From positions 1 through 17,440 of the forward strand of contig CAZCMD010000101.1 in the NCBI GenBank assembly GCA_964499695.1: DNA of 17,440 nucleotides, read 5' to 3'. Positions 7,297-15,141 of this stretch are shown one piece after another. The notes beneath the pieces were generated by a model, which made no database searches, was not told the origin of the DNA, and saw only the letters and a list, made by a program, of their open reading frames with translations. The DNA comes from JAAZBV01 sp964499695 (GTDB lineage: Bacteria > Desulfobacterota > DSM-4660 > Desulfatiglandales > HGW-15). The translations under genes and the position numbers were made by a program. How positions within the stretch are numbered: position 1 is the stretch's first letter; each line of letters begins with the position of its first letter.

Positions 7297-8105
7297 TTTA
7301 TTACCTCCATGACAAGCTCTCCCATCCTTACAGGGATATTGTCAAAGCGAAAAAGAATAAACACAAGAGACCAGCCTGTTGTGAATGCAAGGTCTTTTAA
7401 ACTCAGGTGTAAGGTCCCTGCCAAACGGATGTTACCATCGAATCCCCTGCATTGCATGGCCAGATAGATACGATCTGCGCGATCGTAACTGCGCAACAGG
7501 AGATGCCCTATTATGGATACAAATACCCTGAAGGGTCTTGACTTATCATTAAAGGATCTGAGTGACCTTGCCATCTCCATTTTTTCCGCCTCCTCTACCA
7601 GGACAAAGATATATCTATAGAAGAACAGCAACTGAACAACAAAGACCCTTGGGACACCCAGCCCGATCAATGCATGGCAGACTTTATTAAAACCTGTCAG
7701 TGATATCAGGATCAGCACAGCAGACACTGTAAGAAAAAAGCGCATAAGGATAGAGAAGAAAGATATCCATCCTCCTGAAATTGTTATTGTGCCTATGTGC
7801 GATATGATTTCCCTGTCTATTAAGGGATTGAATATGCCTATCAGTATGGCAAAAGGTGATACCAGCAAAACCTTCTTGATAAAATACCCTGCCGGAAGGC
7901 CTCCTGCAGAGATCAAAAGAATCGGATAAAGAAAAAATGGAACCAATTCAACGAGTGTGTACCTGTTAAAAGAAACAACCGTGATAATGAAAAAGAGTGT
8001 GGTGATCAGCTTGGCCCTAGGGTCCAGACGATGGATCAGGCTGTCTCCTGAGGCCATGGTATCCATATAGCGGATATTACGAAAATTTTTACCTATACTA
8101 TTCAC
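7293..8105 (-). CDS. cbiQ: ECF transporter transmembrane coupling protein CbiQ
   Basis: This 270-residue T component links the metal-binding CbiM to the CbiO ATPase. It begins with a cytoplasmic segment (SLIHRLDPRAKL, where DPRxK is a family hallmark) and continues with several hydrophobic helices. The two short Ala-Arg-Gly-like coupling motifs that contact the ATPase are visible as MARS in EMARSLRSF (about 176-184) and CRG in AMQCRGFDG (about 220-228). The start is GTG, sharing one base with the cbiM stop (TAGTG), and the stop overlaps cbiO by 4 nt. The three genes are therefore read as one tightly coupled unit. Length fits the family. Confidence 0.93.
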   Translation of the reverse strand: MNSIGKNFRNIRYMDTMASGDSLIHRLDPRAKLITTLFFIITVVSFNRYTLVELVPFFLYPILLISAGGLPAGYFIKKVLLVSPFAILIGIFNPLIDREIISHIGTITISGGWISFFSILMRFFLTVSAVLILISLTGFNKVCHALIGLGVPRVFVVQLLFFYRYIFVLVEEAEKMEMARSLRSFNDKSRPFRVFVSIIGHLLLRSYDRADRIYLAMQCRGFDGNIRLAGTLHLSLKDLAFTTGWSLVFILFRFDNIPVRMGELVMEVIK

Positions 8106-9139
8106 TAAGATTTAACCTTGCGTTGCCTTAACAGGAAACCAATAAGAATGCTCAGGATTAAAACCAGTAAACCTCCTACTATACCCGATACAGATGTTCC
8201 AGGATCAACAGAAGGCCATGCCGGCTCATTAGAGGTCTCAGGTTCCTCTGATGTGGTGCTTTGTTTGAACCCGTAATCAGGCAGAAATGCCGTCTTTTCC
8301 TGAAGGTCTGAAAGGGATTTATGTATCCCATCTTTACCTTCCAGTTCTTCAACCCCTGCGGTTTTAAACATGGCCCATTCGAGCCCGTCAGGATTTACCG
8401 AGGCAAACCAGCTTAATGCACCGCCTACTATTAATACAGCAATTATAAAACCCGTGAGAACCTTTTTTATACCAACCTCACCGATCTCTTTGGAATGAGA
8501 GGCGGAAATTAATATCTCAGGTCTTGCTTTCCGGACAAAGATGACCACCGCACCTGTAACAACCCCTTCTACTATACCAATGGCAAGGTGAATCGGTTGC
8601 ATAAGAATAACAAAAGTCTTAAATGGTAATTCGGAGATACCTGAAAATACTGTCTCAAGCACAACGCTGAAAGCACCAAGCTGTAACCCTATAATTGCTG
8701 CTATTAGAGAGCAGGTCATTATCCTCCCTTTTGTCGGGTTATCACTGATTAACTTTTTATAGATAAGAGGATAAACAATAAAGCAGGGCCAGAAACCCAG
8801 ATTAAAGATATTGCAGCCAAGTGCAAGAAGACCGCCGTCCCCAAAAAAGAGGGCCTGTACAACCAGCACAGAAGCCATAACGAGAAATGCAGCATAAGGG
8901 CCCAGGAGGATACTTAAGATCATTCCTCCACCCAGATGCCCGCTTGACCCTGTGGCGGGTATTGTAAAGTTTATCATCTGGGCTGCAAAAATAAATGCCC
9001 CTAGCACACCCATAAGAGGGACCTTTCGATCATCTGCTGTATCCTTTACTTTTTTTGAACTGTATACGATTAATCCTGCTGTTACTGCCCACATAACGCC
9101 GCCAACAGCCGGAGAAATCAGGGCATCGGCCATATGCAT
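8105..9139 (-). CDS. cbiM: Nickel/cobalt substrate-binding membrane protein CbiM with C-terminal PDGLE (CbiN-like) domain
   Basis: This 344-residue S component selects the metal. The N-terminus MHMADALISP puts His at position 2, where CbiM/NikM proteins bind Ni(II) or Co(II) through the free amino end, so the ATG at 9139 is needed for function; AAAGGAG lies 7 nt upstream. Other conserved marks are the SSGHLGGG segment (His68) and the IHLAIGIVEG stretch (183-192). The C-terminal third is a PDGLE domain (PDGLE at 250-254) between two membrane helices (about 227-244 and 315-337), replacing the separate CbiN subunit. The linkage to nikR favours nickel over cobalt. The extracytoplasmic segment before the last helix is Ser/Glu/Pro-rich. 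Confidence 0.94.
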   Translation of the reverse strand: MHMADALISPAVGGVMWAVTAGLIVYSSKKVKDTADDRKVPLMGVLGAFIFAAQMINFTIPATGSSGHLGGGMILSILLGPYAAFLVMASVLVVQALFFGDGGLLALGCNIFNLGFWPCFIVYPLIYKKLISDNPTKGRIMTCSLIAAIIGLQLGAFSVVLETVFSGISELPFKTFVILMQPIHLAIGIVEGVVTGAVVIFVRKARPEILISASHSKEIGEVGIKKVLTGFIIAVLIVGGALSWFASVNPDGLEWAMFKTAGVEELEGKDGIHKSLSDLQEKTAFLPDYGFKQSTTSEEPETSNEPAWPSVDPGTSVSGIVGGLLVLILSILIGFLLRQRKVKS

Positions 9140-9199
9140 ATCAGTACTCCTTTGTAAAAAGGTTTATATAATAGATTTTAGTATCTCAGCAATCTTTAA

Positions 9200-10273
9200 C
9201 TAAAATCTATACCCAAGCTCCACTGCATAATTTAACCTGTGATCCTTTATGTTACCGGAATCATCCTCGAAGGCACTGTCAGCATTTATATATGCTGCTT
9301 CAGCCCTTATATATGCGCTATCATTAAAATGCCATGTCGGGCTGATTGTTGCTGTATATATCTCTTTGGCATCAGCTCTCTCAATGTATAGCTGGCTTTT
9401 ATCCTGGTTAATGTATTCAAGACGGATCGGGATAGAAAATTTGTCAAAATTGGGGCAGAAATAAAAGGCGGCCCCTATGGATGAATCGTTTTCATAGAGC
9501 TCTTCAACCTCTTCACTCCATTTCCAGTAATCAACATTGAATGCAAGATCAATATTTCCTATGGTTCGCTCAACAGAGACTCCTGAAACGTTTCTCTGCC
9601 CTTTTATATAGTAATTGTAGACATTGAAATCAGTATCATCCAATGAGCCGCTTACGCCAATTTCCCATGAATAATCCTGTGAATTATATTCCTCATCATC
9701 AAGTCTGTCTTTATAATACCCACCCCATATCGTGATAGAAGAGAGATCATAACTGACCCTTGCGCCATAAGCGTTATAGGGCTGTTGTGAAGCAATTGCA
9801 CCAAGAAGGATATTTTTATTATTATATGTATAGGTGTTTTCAAAACCTGAGTTTGGTTGCAAAAGCCCCATCTCAACCCCGATTCCTTTAACAGGCGTTA
9901 ATGTCAGGGATGCATACTCGATATCGTAATCATCGTTTTGTTCCGGCGTACCAAGAATGGAATGAGTTGATGTCTGGCCGAATGCCCCTGTAAAACCGAT
10001 AGGAAGCTCTTCATTGGCCGAAGATAATTCTATAAGAAAATTGGAGAGCAGGAATTCATCATCAGGAACATCTACTCCGGGATTGGATGAATAAAAGTAA
10101 CCTGCGCTTATCCCACCAGCAAGTTTAATACCTGACAGGAAGGATTGAACGGATTCACCATCATTTTCACCTGCGATCGTATTACAGCTTAAAAAAAGAA
10201 AAAGCAGTGATGTGACAACTAAAACAAATTTCTTCATAAGCACGGGTATCCTGCAACTATTAAAAACAATCAT
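9200..10273 (-). CDS. Outer-membrane beta-barrel protein, putative nickel-linked porin
   Basis: This 357-residue protein has a signal peptide (KKFVLVVTSLLFLFLS, cleavage probably near TIAG-EN), then alternating amphipathic strands rich in Tyr, Trp and Gly, ending in the LGYRF pattern recognised by the Bam machinery. Segments such as VEMGLLQPNSGFENTYTYNN and YNAYGARVSYD resemble OmpL-like (BBP2) porins. It lies between nikR and cbiMQO on the same strand, 60 nt before cbiM, with a NikR-like operator upstream, so a role in passing nickel or a nickel chelate across the outer membrane is a reasonable inference. Two starts are possible. The ATG at 10273 has AAAGGAG 9 nt upstream. The ATG at 10237 gives a more usual short signal peptide but a weaker site. 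LFLSC is a poor lipobox. Confidence 0.8.
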   Translation of the reverse strand: MIVFNSCRIPVLMKKFVLVVTSLLFLFLSCNTIAGENDGESVQSFLSGIKLAGGISAGYFYSSNPGVDVPDDEFLLSNFLIELSSANEELPIGFTGAFGQTSTHSILGTPEQNDDYDIEYASLTLTPVKGIGVEMGLLQPNSGFENTYTYNNKNILLGAIASQQPYNAYGARVSYDLSSITIWGGYYKDRLDDEEYNSQDYSWEIGVSGSLDDTDFNVYNYYIKGQRNVSGVSVERTIGNIDLAFNVDYWKWSEEVEELYENDSSIGAAFYFCPNFDKFSIPIRLEYINQDKSQLYIERADAKEIYTATISPTWHFNDSAYIRAEAAYINADSAFEDDSGNIKDHRLNYAVELGYRF

Positions 10274-10326
10274 AAAAACTTACTCCTTTCATTCTGAATT
10301 ATTTAAAGTGTATTACAAAAATAATA

Positions 10327-10360
10327 ATCGTGTTACCAATAGGTAAAAAAATATTACGAT
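10327..10360. promoter_or_regulatory. Candidate NikR operator upstream of porin-cbiMQO
   Basis: ATCGTGTTAC (10327-10336) and ATATTACGAT (10351-10360) form an inverted repeat with 7 of 10 positions matching, separated by 14 nt. GTGTTAC-spacer-GTAACAC is the pattern described for NikR sites in this group of bacteria. A further half-site-like GTGTATTAC is at 10308-10316. The site lies between the nikR stop and the porin start, where it could block the porin-cbiMQO promoter when nickel is plentiful. Confidence 0.55.
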
Positions 10361-10361
10361 T

Positions 10362-10778
10362 CTAAGTTAATGCCTTACCTGTCGTTGACATGCTCAGGGT
10401 GCTGTGTTTTACACCTTTCACAGCCTTTAACGAGGCAGCCAGTCTCTCTGCCTCAAAAGGATTTCCTTTAATTGCTATTATTTCAAGGCAATTATGATGG
10501 TCTAAATGAACATGCTGGGCCGAGATGATCAAGGTCTGAAAATCATGCTGGATATCGGTTATTTTGTTTAAAAGTTCTCTTTTATGGTGGTTGTAAATAA
10601 GCGTAATTGCCCCGGCAATTTCAGTGCTCTGCTTCCATTCCTGCTCAACAAGGTCCTGCCTGATAAGGTCACGGATTGCTTCAGAACGGTTTGTGTATGA
10701 TTTACGCTTGATGCGTTCATCGAATTTTTGTGAAAGATCCTTATCCAGGGAGACCCCGAATCGTATTAAACCAGACAT
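10362..10778 (-). CDS. nikR: Nickel-responsive repressor NikR
   Basis: The 138-residue regulator represses nickel uptake genes when Ni(II) is bound. The N-terminal ribbon-helix-helix (LIRFGVSLDKDLSQKFDERI, then NRSEAIRDLIR) binds DNA as a dimer. The C-terminal ACT-like domain forms the tetramer. All four square-planar nickel ligands are present with the exact E. coli spacing: His78, His89, His91 and Cys97 (H-x10-H-x-H-x5-C). It is upstream of the porin and cbiMQO on the same strand, so it very probably controls them. GAGGAG lies 5-8 nt before the ATG. A palindromic site overlaps its own promoter, pointing to autoregulation. Confidence 0.96.
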   Translation of the reverse strand: MSGLIRFGVSLDKDLSQKFDERIKRKSYTNRSEAIRDLIRQDLVEQEWKQSTEIAGAITLIYNHHKRELLNKITDIQHDFQTLIISAQHVHLDHHNCLEIIAIKGNPFEAERLAASLKAVKGVKHSTLSMSTTGKALT

Positions 10779-10788
10779 TGTATTCTCC

Positions 10789-10819
10789 TCGTGTTACTAT
10801 TTTTAGTAGTATGACACGA
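10789..10819. promoter_or_regulatory. Candidate NikR operator at the nikR promoter
   Basis: TCGTGTTAC (10789-10797) and ATGACACGA (10811-10819) form an inverted repeat matching at 7 of 9 positions, with 13 nt between the arms. This is one base less than the site in front of the porin. A second perfect inverted repeat, TGACAC-N10-GTGTCA (10812-10833), overlaps it. The arrangement covers the -10 region and ribosome site of nikR, as expected for self-repression. Confidence 0.5.
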
Positions 10820-10834
10820 ATAATACTGTGTCAA
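10806..10834 (-). promoter_or_regulatory. Candidate nikR promoter
   Basis: On the minus strand a perfect TTGACA (10834-10829) is followed after 17 nt by TACTAC (10811-10806), a weak -10 box overlapping the putative NikR operator. It lies about 30 nt before the nikR ATG. Confidence 0.45.
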
Positions 10835-10904
10835 GATTAATTTTCATATAGTCACAGACTAATAATAAGCATAAAAGCACTTTTCTATATCAATACAGGA
10901 CAAA

Positions 10905-12176
10905 CTAATTCATCTTTTTTATTTCATCAAGGACCATTCCATAGTATCTCTTTTCCTTCTCATCAAAGGAATACTTTATTGCGTTGTTGATATTCAATTC
11001 TGCATTTTTTATATCACCGGTCTTAATGCAGGTTATAGCCAGGTTGTAATAGAACAAATGTTCATCCTTCTTAAGGCGAATGGCCTCCTTGAAAAGCCCG
11101 ATTGCTTTTATATAAAGGGCATCATAGTAAGCAGTCTTGCCAACAACATATTTGTAATAAGGGTTTTTCTCTCTTAGTGATGCAACCTGGTTCTTGTAAA
11201 ATTCAGAGTTATCTTTTTCACCGGTCATCTCATAGAGATTTTGAAGGTTGTTCATAATGGTCAGTGCACTTATATCCTTTGAACCTCGGGTAACCTGAAG
11301 CCCCTTCAGATATGATTTTTCGGCTGTTTTATACTGCCTGTTCTGTCTGTAGATAACTCCCAGGTTTGACCATGCAAAGCTCAGTTGCGGGTCAACCTTG
11401 ATTGCCTTTATATAATAGCGGAATGCATCAGGGGCTTTACCTTCTGCCAGACACTTACTGCCAAGGTTGTTGTAAAACTGGGCAAATGCACGTTTATCAG
11501 AAACAGTCTGGTAGCTGAATAGATTTAGCCTCGGCTCATGAGATGAAAGTTCTGTAGGTGAAAAATAATACCTGTTGATGTTAGTAAATGACATAAATTT
11601 TGAATAGTCATTAGGGTTCTCCAGTTCAATTATATGGTCATATGAGTGACTGACATCAGCAGATGCTCCTATATGCCTTGTAAAAAAAAGCATATCACCT
11701 TCCCTTGTCCAGTTAGGAACAGTTGGGATCTCTGCAAATTTGGAATTAAACCCCACGTATCTAGCCATAGCAACAAACAGGTTGCTGAATGACAGGCAGT
11801 TTCCCGTACCGGCATCAAATGTCTCCTGGGCAGTCTTTACCCCGTAGATGTCATTTACAGTGTCATACTTAACTCTATTAACCAGGATACTGACAACTGT
11901 TCTAAGACGCTCATCAAGGTTTTTTATACTTCTGACCTTTTCTTCCAAAAGGTTTTTTATGTTATTATTTATTGAAAGGATATCAGCATCGGGAATGGTT
12001 TCATCTGCTGATGCAGGATATATCTTTGTCCCATCAGGCATTTCGTAAGGCGGAAACTGATCAATATGAATGGTTTCTACCTTTGGTGTTGTGATGGATG
12101 AACAGCCTGAAACAAGACTATATAATATTAATCCAACCAACCAGTTGCATCTTTTGGAAAAATTGAAGCATCTCAT
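10905..12176 (-). CDS. Lipoprotein with transglutaminase-like domain and TPR repeats
   Basis: The signal sequence MRCFNFSKRCNWLVGLILYS runs to a lipobox VSGC, so Cys25 would be lipidated and the protein anchored in the envelope, probably facing the periplasm. A transglutaminase-like core follows, with the nucleophile in AGTGNCLSFSNLFVAMARYVG (Cys127) and a likely catalytic His168 in FFTRHIG. The acidic third residue is less clear (HIIELE). The C-terminal half (about 250-423) holds several TPR units, for example AFAQFYNNLGSKCLAEGKAP and AWSNLGVIYRQNRQYKTAEK. Related proteins occur widely in Proteobacteria with unknown substrates. The ATG at 12176 has AGGA 6 nt upstream. A TTG at 12215 gives a longer frame, but its Shine-Dalgarno sequence is too close and the lipoprotein signal would be buried. 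Confidence 0.85.
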   Translation of the reverse strand: MRCFNFSKRCNWLVGLILYSLVSGCSSITTPKVETIHIDQFPPYEMPDGTKIYPASADETIPDADILSINNNIKNLLEEKVRSIKNLDERLRTVVSILVNRVKYDTVNDIYGVKTAQETFDAGTGNCLSFSNLFVAMARYVGFNSKFAEIPTVPNWTREGDMLFFTRHIGASADVSHSYDHIIELENPNDYSKFMSFTNINRYYFSPTELSSHEPRLNLFSYQTVSDKRAFAQFYNNLGSKCLAEGKAPDAFRYYIKAIKVDPQLSFAWSNLGVIYRQNRQYKTAEKSYLKGLQVTRGSKDISALTIMNNLQNLYEMTGEKDNSEFYKNQVASLREKNPYYKYVVGKTAYYDALYIKAIGLFKEAIRLKKDEHLFYYNLAITCIKTGDIKNAELNINNAIKYSFDEKEKRYYGMVLDEIKKMN

Positions 12177-12331
12177 ATTAAGTCCTGTTAAATTTATATT
12201 CCATGTACACTCCAACCCTCCTCAATAATTGCACAGCCTTTTTACATGGCAAATAGGTAAACTGACATAACTAGTAATTGTGCATATTCGATTTAATAAA
12301 ACTATTTAATCATCTTGTATTAACTAGAGAC

Positions 12332-12378
12332 GTTGTAAGGTTATTAGATCAAATAGCCCAACCTTATAACCTAACAAC
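12332..12378. repeat. Long inverted repeat downstream of the carboxylesterase
   Basis: Arms 12332-12347 (GTTGTAAGGTTATTAG) and 12363-12378 are reverse complements at 14 of 16 positions with a 15-nt loop. It lies 30 nt after the esterase stop on the minus strand, in the 12216-12407 gap. It could end transcription or stabilise mRNA, but no T run follows, so it is not a classic intrinsic terminator. Confidence 0.45.
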
Positions 12379-12407
12379 ATCATCTTCCATCCCCTTTCAA
12401 CTCGTTT

Positions 12408-14048
12408 TTATTCATTACTCATTTCAATAATTGAACCTGTATCATCGGCATCAAACAGAATCCTTTTGGGCCCTCCTTCTTTATTAGACCAGGGGAGCCA
12501 ATGGACACCACCCGGACTCTTGGGTTTACCAGTACGCACAAAAAACGACAGATATGTAACCATCTCTTCACTAAGTGCCTCAAAGCCGGGACGGTTGGCT
12601 TCTGAAAAGGGGTATGGATGTCCGTAGTACCACCAGTTATTAAAAAAGAAAGGGATATCAAGTTCGTGTGCAGCCCCTAACATAACAGCAAAATTTGCAT
12701 AATCACCACTTGGATTAGGGAAATATGCACTTAAAGGCCAGACATTAAATCCATCCTCGTTATATGCTCCATAATTCAACTGGAAGGCATAAACCCCGGG
12801 ATGGCGTTTATGTGCAGTCATGGCTGTTGCTATATTATCAATGGGAATTCTGTACATTTCCTTTGTATATTGTAATGCAAGTTCCTGATATTCTTCATCA
12901 GGCACAGAACCATATAATGGAAACAAGAACCTTTTTATTTCTTCTTTATTAGTACTAAGAATAGTCGGCACCTGATTATAACTATCCGGGCTGCTCAGAG
13001 CAGTTGCGACATCGCTTGGGATTACAGCACCATCAATGAAATTAAACAGATAATTATTTAAAGCCCCTCCAGCTCCAGGTGTATAACCGTTAAAAATATC
13101 TTCTGTACTTTTACTTCTCAGATATTCAGCTAAAGCCTGCAATTCTGATGGGTCATCATAATCTTCTGGATTAGCATCAGGATCTGCATTAATTATATTA
13201 GCTATCGCGATATCGGCACTGGCGTACCCGTTCTCTTTTGAATTTTCAACTATTGGGCCACTCTGGGATATTGCTTTGTGAAAAAGTCCTTTTGCCAGGG
13301 GTGAAATAATCAGAGACAGGACATTAATAGCACCTGCTGATTCTCCAGCGATTGTTACATTTCCCGGATTGCCCCCGAAATTATTAATATTATTTTTAAT
13401 CCATTTTAATGCGCGAATAATATCAAGTGTTCCATAGTTACCTGAACTGTTTAGAGGATTGCCATCTTCTAAACTTTCATGGGCAAACCATCCCATGGGA
13501 CCGATCCTAAAGTTGATAGTTACCACGATCATATTGGCGTTCATCGCGAGTTTATCCCCATAATACGAATCATCACTACCTGCCCCTATGACATTGCCTC
13601 CTCCGTGGATCCAGACATAGACAGGTAAATTCCGCTGCTGTGTAGCCGGACGCCATATGTTCAGGTAAAGACAATCTTCATTACCGGTAAGGGTGCCATC
13701 ATTATTGAATTGCGAACACTTTTCACAGAAATCTTTTGTTTCCCGGATGCCTTTCCATGGGGCAGGAAATTGAGGAGCCTTCCAGCGCAGTTCTCCAACC
13801 GGAGGTTTTGCATATGGAATCCCCTGCCATGACCATGTATTGTTTTCATCTTCAAACCCTTCAATTAGCCCCTGTCTTGTGTGTACCAGTGTACACAATC
13901 GTCCTTTATGGCACTTGAGATGATTATGCTTTTTAAGGTTATTGTTATTTGCGAAAGCAACGGTTGATGGGCAAAACAGGGCAAGTGTGAAAAAAAGTAC
14001 CGTGACAAGACTCCAAAACCTTTTTACCTTATAAAATTTGTATGACAT
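12408..14048 (-). CDS. Secreted type-B carboxylesterase
   Basis: This 546-residue alpha/beta hydrolase would cleave carboxylic esters outside the cytoplasm. The signal peptide (VKRFWSLVTVLFFTLALF, likely cut after VAFA at residue 34) is followed by the family's QGIPYAKPPVGELRWKAP block (75-92), EDCLYLNIW (124-132), oxyanion-hole HGGG (148-151) and nucleophile Ser237 in IAGESAGA. The charge-relay Glu is probably Glu370 (STNKEEI) and the His is His461 (GAAHELDIPFF), so the catalytic triad is complete. A Cys108/Cys111/Cys126 cluster near the front may form a disulfide. Start choice: AGGAGG is 5-6 nt before the ATG at 14048, directly before the signal peptide; the frame is open further upstream but reads without sense. 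Length is normal. Substrate unknown. Confidence 0.93.
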   Translation of the reverse strand: MSYKFYKVKRFWSLVTVLFFTLALFCPSTVAFANNNNLKKHNHLKCHKGRLCTLVHTRQGLIEGFEDENNTWSWQGIPYAKPPVGELRWKAPQFPAPWKGIRETKDFCEKCSQFNNDGTLTGNEDCLYLNIWRPATQQRNLPVYVWIHGGGNVIGAGSDDSYYGDKLAMNANMIVVTINFRIGPMGWFAHESLEDGNPLNSSGNYGTLDIIRALKWIKNNINNFGGNPGNVTIAGESAGAINVLSLIISPLAKGLFHKAISQSGPIVENSKENGYASADIAIANIINADPDANPEDYDDPSELQALAEYLRSKSTEDIFNGYTPGAGGALNNYLFNFIDGAVIPSDVATALSSPDSYNQVPTILSTNKEEIKRFLFPLYGSVPDEEYQELALQYTKEMYRIPIDNIATAMTAHKRHPGVYAFQLNYGAYNEDGFNVWPLSAYFPNPSGDYANFAVMLGAAHELDIPFFFNNWWYYGHPYPFSEANRPGFEALSEEMVTYLSFFVRTGKPKSPGGVHWLPWSNKEGGPKRILFDADDTGSIIEMSNE

Positions 14049-14131
14049 ATGATCCTCCTGTTTAAAGAAAGTTTTTCGGCAGAAATGCCACTCCAGTAAA
14101 TAAAAATGAGGTAAGACAACTTGCTTTAACT

Positions 14132-14151
14132 GGTACCGGATTTCCAGTACC
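14132..14151. promoter_or_regulatory. Near-perfect 20-nt palindrome upstream of the esterase
   Basis: GGTACCGGATTTCCAGTACC pairs with itself at 8 of 10 positions (one C-A mismatch plus the T-T centre). It is about 84 nt before the esterase ATG, where an operator would be expected. The rest of 14049-14246 shows TTTAAAC direct repeats near 14235 and no gene. Confidence 0.35.
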
Positions 14152-14246
14152 GAGATGAAACCACTAAGACCGAAAAGCGGTACTGCCTGTTTGAGGACCA
14201 ATCGATCCTGAATAGTAGTCGATGACTATTTTCACGGCTTTAAACT

Positions 14247-14999
14247 TTAAACTTTCTTTTTTTCTGTCAGCTTAACAATATGATCCACCTCAAACATCAA
14301 TGCTTGAATATTTATTGTGTTGGAGACATCTTCGATTACCTTTGTATGAATGTGGTTTGTACTTATAGGCGCATCTTTTTTCATGAAGGTATTATAACTT
14401 CTTTCAACGTTTACAAAGTAGGTTGCCAGAACATAACCGGTCGCAGAGAGGCCTAATAAAAACAAATTGTTGCATCCTTTTATCTGGAGTATCCTAACAA
14501 GATCGGTATTTTTGAATGCAGTCGAAAAAATTATTATTATCTTTAGATCATCTTCTCTAATCTTTATTTTTGATGGAAATATAAAAGATTCTGAATAAAC
14601 TCCCGATTCTGTTAATGGATCAGAATTATAGGCACGAATAATAGTCGGTTTTTTTTGTGGAAACAACCAAATGAAGTCATAAATCATAAGTAATGGAATC
14701 TGTTTATCCTTCTCAGATATGCCAGACATGTAGGCGTTCCGGACGTCTATTACAAGAAGAGAAGGGTTGATCTGCACATCTTGGGGATATATTTTGATAT
14801 CATTAATCAGATAATGCTGCTGATAATTAATTGTCTGAAGAGTGATGGTTGTCCCGGGTTGAATACGCTCCGGTTGAACTATAATCAAAATTTGGTTTTC
14901 AGGAGATGTTTCCTGAAATTCACGGATTGATGAGGCTCCGTAATTCCAAAATGCTTCCATTGCATTTAGTTCAAGTTTTGTTAACCCAGGTGATTTCAT
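14247..14999 (-). CDS. BlaI/MecI-like N-terminus joined to an unrecognised membrane-associated region
   Basis: The first ~33 residues (LTKLELNAMEAFWNYGASSI, then REFQET) match the opening helices of BlaI/MecI/CopY winged-helix repressors. The recognition helix that should follow (usually PAYTTVQTxxYRLE) is missing or strongly altered; PGTTITLQTINYQ at 48-60 is a faint echo. The remaining ~190 residues are not a family I know: mixed strand-rich sequence, one probable membrane helix at about 179-197 (LFLLGLSATGYVLATYF) and a charged tail. BlaI repressors are normally about 125 residues and soluble, so this is a fusion, a rearranged gene or a new variant. I chose the ATG at 14999 because it gives the BlaI start; the frame is open to 15071, but that stretch lies in operator-like DNA. 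The ribosome site is weak. Confidence 0.5.
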   Translation of the reverse strand: MKSPGLTKLELNAMEAFWNYGASSIREFQETSPENQILIIVQPERIQPGTTITLQTINYQQHYLINDIKIYPQDVQINPSLLVIDVRNAYMSGISEKDKQIPLLMIYDFIWLFPQKKPTIIRAYNSDPLTESGVYSESFIFPSKIKIREDDLKIIIIFSTAFKNTDLVRILQIKGCNNLFLLGLSATGYVLATYFVNVERSYNTFMKKDAPISTNHIHTKVIEDVSNTINIQALMFEVDHIVKLTEKKKV

Positions 15000-15003
15000 C
15001 AAT

Positions 15004-15064
15004 CTACTACCTAAATAATAATTATAACTATTAATGTAGTAGATCCTACATGTAAAGTAGTAGG
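15004..15064. promoter_or_regulatory. BlaI-type operator cluster
   Basis: Just upstream of the BlaI-like start there are several copies of the family's half-site: CTACTAC (15004-15010), TGTAGTAG (15035-15042), the palindrome TACATGTA (15047-15054) and AGTAGTAGG (15056-15064). BlaI/MecI repressors bind TACTACA/TGTAGTA-like dyads at their own promoter, so the intact protein or its ancestor probably regulated this divergent intergenic region. Confidence 0.5.
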
Positions 15065-15141
15065 CTGTCAAGGGTATTTTGTTTAAATAACGATAAATTA
15101 TTTTTATTTTTTCTCAAGATATTCTGGTTAAGGAATTGCAG

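Noticed and set aside
10274..10361. Cobalamin or nickel riboswitch before porin-cbiMQO
   Set aside because: The gap is only 88 nt and holds an operator-like dyad and a ribosome site, with no conserved B12-box or NiCo four-way-junction pattern.
12178..12204. Eight-codon leader frame (MEYKFNRT) with GAGGAGG upstream, ending one base before the TPR lipoprotein ATG
   Set aside because: The ribosome-site spacing is about 11 nt and the peptide has no regulatory codon run or attenuator hairpin; too short to support without data.
14049..14201. In-frame N-terminal extension of the carboxylesterase
   Set aside because: The extension has no family similarity and would bury a clear signal peptide; the ATG at 14048 has the strong ribosome site.
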